A stretch of DNA of 9,227 nucleotides from Bacteroidota bacterium (GTDB lineage: Bacteria; Bacteroidota; Bacteroidia; B-17B0; Aurantibacillaceae): assembly GCA_025359355.1 (NCBI GenBank), contig JANYGR010000201.1, positions 1 through 9,227 of the forward strand. The letters are read 5' to 3'. This document shows positions 6,601 to 9,227 of the stretch, piece after piece. A program made the position numbers and the translations under genes. The notes under the pieces are model-generated. The model was not told where the DNA came from. It searched no databases and was given only the letters and a program-made list of their open reading frames with translations. How positions within the stretch are numbered: position 1 is the first letter of the stretch; each line of letters begins with the position of its first letter.

Positions 6601-8133
6601 GTGCATCCAAAGCAAGACTCATTGCGTTTTATTGCGCCCGCTGCCAAGTATAATATTCGTAAATACATTATTAATTGTATCAACGTTCCATTTATTAATG
6701 TAGCTGATGCACGAATTTCACCAACTGACGGCAAAGTAACCTTGTTTAAAAATGCTGTAATGGATACCTTAAAAAATGCGACAATATTAGCCAATACGGT
6801 TACTAAATACCATACTATCAGAAATGTAACAGCTAATATTTATGGGCGTAAAAATTATTTAGCTAACGGTGATTATCAGTATTTAGATGAAAATGATAAG
6901 CCTTATCTCATTAAATTTAATACGATTAAACCTGATACAGCTGGTCAAACAATATCCGAAGGTTTAATAACTGAAGAAGCTAAATTTCAGTTCAATGATT
7001 ATTTTAGTTTCGCTGGAAAAGTATTTTTATTTGCATCCAATAAATTTTTAACCTATGATGGCGGTACTAAAATCGTTCATAATTGCGGAAAAATAGGAAA
7101 AGCTTATTTAAAATTTAATGGAGAAATTGATCCTAAAGAAATTTTAATTCCATTACCTGATAAAGCAACAGATGTCACTGGTAAGGAAATAGGTTCAGCT
7201 ATTATTTATAGCCCTGATACCAATATGGTTTATTCATCTTTTGTTTCTACACGTGGTGGGCGTAAAGACATTGATGTGATTGGCGCTGACGGATTCCTTG
7301 GTTTTGATAAAGCAACAGGTGAATATATTATTACTAATAAAGAAAAATTTGTTGAGCATTCATTACCTGGGAATTATTTAAGTTTAAATACATCTAACTG
7401 TAAAGTATACGGTGAAGGTAAAATGAATTTAGGTGCTGATTTAGGTCAAGTAAAATTAAATACCTATGGTATCGCCACTCACTCAACCATCAATGATTCA
7501 GCTACATTTGAGTTGATGACAACCATTGATTTCTTTTTTGATAAAGGCGCGTTCAAAAAAATGTTTAAAGATGCGGAAGTATTTTTAGGCTCCTTAACTC
7601 CTGTAGATTTTGGAAATAAAGTATTTACAAAAGGTATTACGGAATTATTAGGAAAGGAAAAAGGCGATAAGGTAATGTCTGATTTAAATTTATATGGAAC
7701 TATTAAACGTTTTCCTGATGAGTTAGAAAAATCTATCTTAATAACTAATACCGAAATGAAATACGATAAAGCTAGTAAATCATTTGTGTCTTATGGTAAA
7801 ATAGGATTAGGGGCTATTAATAAAAATGAATTTTACAGACTGGTGCCTGGTAACATTCAAATAAAAAAACAAAAAGGTGGGGATATTATCAATATCTATT
7901 TTGAATTAGATCCAAATACTTGGTTCTTCTTTACATATCAAAAAGGAGTAATGAATGTTGTTAGCAGTAATGTGGAATTTAATAATGATATTAAAAATAT
8001 GAAAGCTAAGGATAGAAAACAAGAATTAGCTAAAGATAACAAAGGGCCTTCTTTTCAATACACTATTTGTAGCCCAACGAAACGAGATCAATTTATTCGT
8101 AAAATGAAAATGATGAGTGGTGAAAGCGAATAG
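3658..8133 (+). CDS. Giant secreted beta-rich protein of unknown function
   Basis: The product is 1491 residues and I cannot assign it to a named family. A clear Sec signal peptide (KK at 3-4, hydrophobic 5-18, cleavage likely after Ala20 in IQAQ) without a lipobox Cys sends it to the periplasm or beyond. Residues about 21-140 look alpha-helical. From about 150 the chain is strand-rich with alternating hydrophobic residues, recurring F-x-G cores (near 583, 714, 850, 1153; degenerate at 1112) and many Tyr/Phe/Asp turns. Residues about 467-515 form a helix-helix-beta patch unlike its surroundings. The stretch at 890-1025 (DNVNAKMDLEQRVGTF, then YNIRKYIINCINVPFINVAD) resembles OstA/LptA or TamB-like beta-bridges, by pattern only. 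There is no second membrane anchor, and no type 9 sorting domain or catalytic motif that I recognise. The C-terminus is basic and probably globular. It has its own TATATTTG promoter element, and an outer-membrane barrel gene follows 104 bp downstream. I recall similar large hypothetical proteins in other Bacteroidota but could not check. Confidence 0.9.
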   Translation: MIKKMLLILLLVLSANVIQAQKLTQFSTDSVKFYKELNDYFMEYSANKKDAEEYMLGFQKVWKSPEFPSKYRQALYKTSNAMLQRKLKPYPYFISYINAVVSCIDSKQSQTTFDNWQGCIEKIFGSKNLKSYGDYLEMSENIFTDNTFYKSPTYAYRTKEASYKFEFDSIPKVIFPIITLVGSSPRGDSISIENIQGIYYPTWKKFVGKGGKLSWARTGVGNDVYADLIRVSIDCKTGGYTSDSATFTGKQYFDKPQKGRITDKIVTENGDPTFPRFDSYSKRLVVKNIYPDVDYDGGFGMRGNKFVGSGSAQNPAKIVFRRNNLRFLEISARSFSMTKEKISAKPAGVKFFLEKDSMMHPGLSFVYQVEKKTVTLLRTDDGLEKSPYYNTYHKVDMYFEQLVWKIDEPKIDFGFLPNNTQGEAFFESQDFFSRGRLDAIKGQETISPVTKMNEYYLNNGKLLSFTVVDFAKNIKYLAVDLRPLIFKMAIFGLVNYEPETDIVTIKPRFFDYIKNLKHERDYDIITIHSVFPNKTNATMSLVNNSYDITVRGVESILLSDTQKVFMFPRHDELVLKKNRNIEFSGTVASGKFEFHGKDFVLDYDMFKVRMKTIDSCRIYVVSREPDINGNFPFRRVQTVIENMNGELRIDAPKNHSGYGKAPTFPQFQSFKESYTYYDKKTIFKGVYNRDKFYYKLDPFTMDSLDNFRNESLTFEGEFSSAGIFPTFREQLSLQKDYSLGFIRSTPPGGYPVYGGKAKFENEIRLSNKGLRADGDLNYVTSTTKSKDFIFFPDSMNTMANSFDIKEQIDPIEFPQSHGDTVYVHWVPYKDVMNATDKASPFKTYNGKCTFKGRYSLSPQELHGKGVVDMVKADLAAVNILFKQHQFFSDTADFHLKALEEEGLSFASDNVNAKMDLEQRVGTFMSNGKGSTVRFPKNQYIAYMDRFKWFMDSEEIQLGDEQKKLDGNTENGLDLEGPEFISVHPKQDSLRFIAPAAKYNIRKYIINCINVPFINVADARISPTDGKVTLFKNAVMDTLKNATILANTVTKYHTIRNVTANIYGRKNYLANGDYQYLDENDKPYLIKFNTIKPDTAGQTISEGLITEEAKFQFNDYFSFAGKVFLFASNKFLTYDGGTKIVHNCGKIGKAYLKFNGEIDPKEILIPLPDKATDVTGKEIGSAIIYSPDTNMVYSSFVSTRGGRKDIDVIGADGFLGFDKATGEYIITNKEKFVEHSLPGNYLSLNTSNCKVYGEGKMNLGADLGQVKLNTYGIATHSTINDSATFELMTTIDFFFDKGAFKKMFKDAEVFLGSLTPVDFGNKVFTKGITELLGKEKGDKVMSDLNLYGTIKRFPDELEKSILITNTEMKYDKASKSFVSYGKIGLGAINKNEFYRLVPGNIQIKKQKGGDIINIYFELDPNTWFFFTYQKGVMNVVSSNVEFNNDIKNMKAKDRKQELAKDNKGPSFQYTICSPTKRDQFIRKMKMMSGESE

Positions 8134-8180
8134 TATTGTTAAAAATTGATAAAATAGACTTATATAAATAATTGAGGCAT

Positions 8181-8201
8181 ATCGCTTGTAAAAGAAGCGA
8201 T
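8181..8201 (+). terminator. Small intergenic hairpin, weak terminator or leader structure
   Basis: ATCGCTT and AAGCGAT form a perfect 7-bp stem around the 7-base loop GTAAAAG, 47 bp after the stop of the giant-protein gene and 36 bp before the next start codon. It is the only stem with G:C pairs in this gap. There is no T-run on either side, so it is not a canonical intrinsic terminator. It may partially attenuate read-through, stabilise an mRNA end, or be a leader structure of the downstream barrel gene. No TAnnTTTG promoter is visible in this gap, which fits read-through from the upstream gene. Confidence 0.35.
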
Positions 8202-8237
8202 CTATCTAAAATTATTACAGAACATAATTTACAAACT

Positions 8238-9227
8238 ATGAAAAAATTTTACTTATTCATCTTTACATCGTTTGCGCTATGTAGTTTTTCTCAAAAAGAC
8301 TATGCTCGTTATTATAATTCTTGGCGCTTGGGATTAAATGTAGGCGCAGCCTGGCAAACGGCAGATGTTAGAAGTTGCTGGGGAATGGCAGGTGGCATTA
8401 CTTTAGAAAAAGGCTTTCATGAAAATGCTACAAATGCCTTTTCTTTTGCAGTAAGAGCGCGCTATTTAGGCGCCAATACCTATGGCATGGATTCTAAAAG
8501 AAATTATAACGTAAAAACAAATGATGCTTATAATGGAACATATAATCCCATCGTAAATTATTCGGATAGTGTAAGTTCTGGTAAACAATATGTTTATGAT
8601 AATTATAAAATGACTTTATCAGAAGGATCTTTAGAACTTCAACTAACGTTTAATCGCTTACGCGAAAAAACACATGTATTACTTAATTTGTGGGGAGGCG
8701 TAGGTTTTACAAGCTATCGTACCATGTCGGATTTATTAAATGCAGATGGCAAACGATATGATTTTAGTAAAATAGATTCTACAGGCGGTCAATCAACTAC
8801 TATTAATTCTTATAACGCATTGATTGATAAAAAATATGAGTCTTATGCATTAGGTAGTAAAAGTGGGAATTTAGTAACGTTTTCTCCTTCGGCAGGTGTG
8901 GGTTTAGGCTATCAGTTTTCTCCAGCTTTTTCAATGATATTAGAATATAAGGTAACTGTTCCTCAGGGTGTTAATGCCGATTATTTAGATGGGAAACTCT
9001 CAACTAATACTGATAAACTTGGCGGTAACAACGATTACTACCATTATGCAGGTATCAATTTCTTATTTACCTTAGGTGGAAAAAATAAAACCAATCAGCC
9101 ACCACGTGATGAAAATGCATATACAAATACGGTTACAACTATAAACTCTGGTGTACCAACTAATACATTAACCAATTCATCTCCTACTCCAACTACTAAT
9201 GCTATACAAAAACCAATCATTACTTAT
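8238..9227 (+). CDS. Outer-membrane beta-barrel protein, N-terminal part (possibly OmpA-type)
   Basis: An open frame from ATG 8238 continues without a stop for 330 codons to the right edge, so the gene is truncated by the window. The N-terminus is a signal peptide (KK, hydrophobic 4-17, cleavage likely after Ser18 in SFS|QKD). Residues about 27-280 show the alternating pattern of transmembrane strands, with glycine- and aromatic-rich segments such as WRLGLNVGAAWQTADV, the strand FSFAVRARYLG, LWGGVGFTSYRT, VGLGYQFSP and a final YYHYAGINFLFTLGG. Similar N-termini occur in Bacteroidota outer-membrane proteins, some of which carry a C-terminal OmpA peptidoglycan-binding domain. After GGKNKTNQPP (280-289) the sequence becomes a low-complexity Thr/Asn/Ser/Pro linker, consistent with another periplasmic domain beyond the edge. 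Cys15 is not in a lipobox. The gene follows the giant secreted-protein gene on the same strand and may be co-transcribed with it. Confidence 0.85.
   Translation, partial: MKKFYLFIFTSFALCSFSQKDYARYYNSWRLGLNVGAAWQTADVRSCWGMAGGITLEKGFHENATNAFSFAVRARYLGANTYGMDSKRNYNVKTNDAYNGTYNPIVNYSDSVSSGKQYVYDNYKMTLSEGSLELQLTFNRLREKTHVLLNLWGGVGFTSYRTMSDLLNADGKRYDFSKIDSTGGQSTTINSYNALIDKKYESYALGSKSGNLVTFSPSAGVGLGYQFSPAFSMILEYKVTVPQGVNADYLDGKLSTNTDKLGGNNDYYHYAGINFLFTLGGKNKTNQPPRDENAYTNTVTTINSGVPTNTLTNSSPTPTTNAIQKPIITY

Noticed and set aside
6480..6794. 104-codon minus-strand frame inside the giant-protein gene
   Set aside because: Also antisense to solid coding sequence, with no motif, promoter or separate context to support it.
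1..9227. Mobile elements, CRISPR arrays, tRNA or rRNA genes
   Set aside because: No transposase-like sequence, regularly spaced repeats, cloverleaf-like segments or rRNA-like stretches were found on reading both strands.

Overview
The window is AT-rich chromosomal DNA (roughly two thirds A+T by eye) from a member of the Bacteroidota. Several independent features point there: a C-terminal fragment of an S46-family dipeptidyl peptidase of the DPP11 type, a promoter element of the Bacteroidota TAnnTTTG form, signal peptides cleaved before Gln, no clear Shine-Dalgarno sequences, and an outer-membrane barrel of a type common in that phylum. The sequence does not support a genus. There is no sign of an IS element, prophage, CRISPR array, tRNA or rRNA.

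Layout. (1) Bases 1-271 (+) are the last 89 codons of a periplasmic dipeptidyl peptidase, including the catalytic Ser and an Arg at the position that sets Asp/Glu specificity. (2) Three bases later, 275-1669 (+) encodes a multi-pass membrane protein that looks like a GT-C (ArnT/PMT-like) glycosyltransferase. (3) On the minus strand, convergent with these, lie a soluble PAS histidine kinase (1744-2829) and, upstream of it, a YajQ-family nucleotide-binding protein (2981-3469). (4) After a 188-bp divergent intergenic region with a 14-bp perfect palindrome and a TATATTTG promoter element, a very large secreted protein of 1491 residues (3658-8133, +) fills about half of the window. (5) After a 104-bp gap containing a small GC-containing hairpin, an outer-membrane beta-barrel protein starts at 8238 and runs off the right edge, still open after 330 codons.

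Functionally the window is mostly about the cell envelope: a peptidase that feeds on exported peptides, a probable lipid-linked-sugar transferase, a giant exported beta-rich protein of unrecognised function and an outer-membrane barrel. The two minus-strand genes are cytoplasmic signalling or nucleotide-binding proteins, with no response regulator beside the kinase. The strongest candidate for something undescribed is the 1491-residue exported protein. It appears to have a helical N-terminal domain, a long series of beta-strand modules carrying an F-x-G signature, an embedded helix-helix-beta segment resembling a winged helix, and a segment reminiscent of the OstA/LptA or TamB style of beta-bridge. 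That structural reading is inference from residue patterns only.
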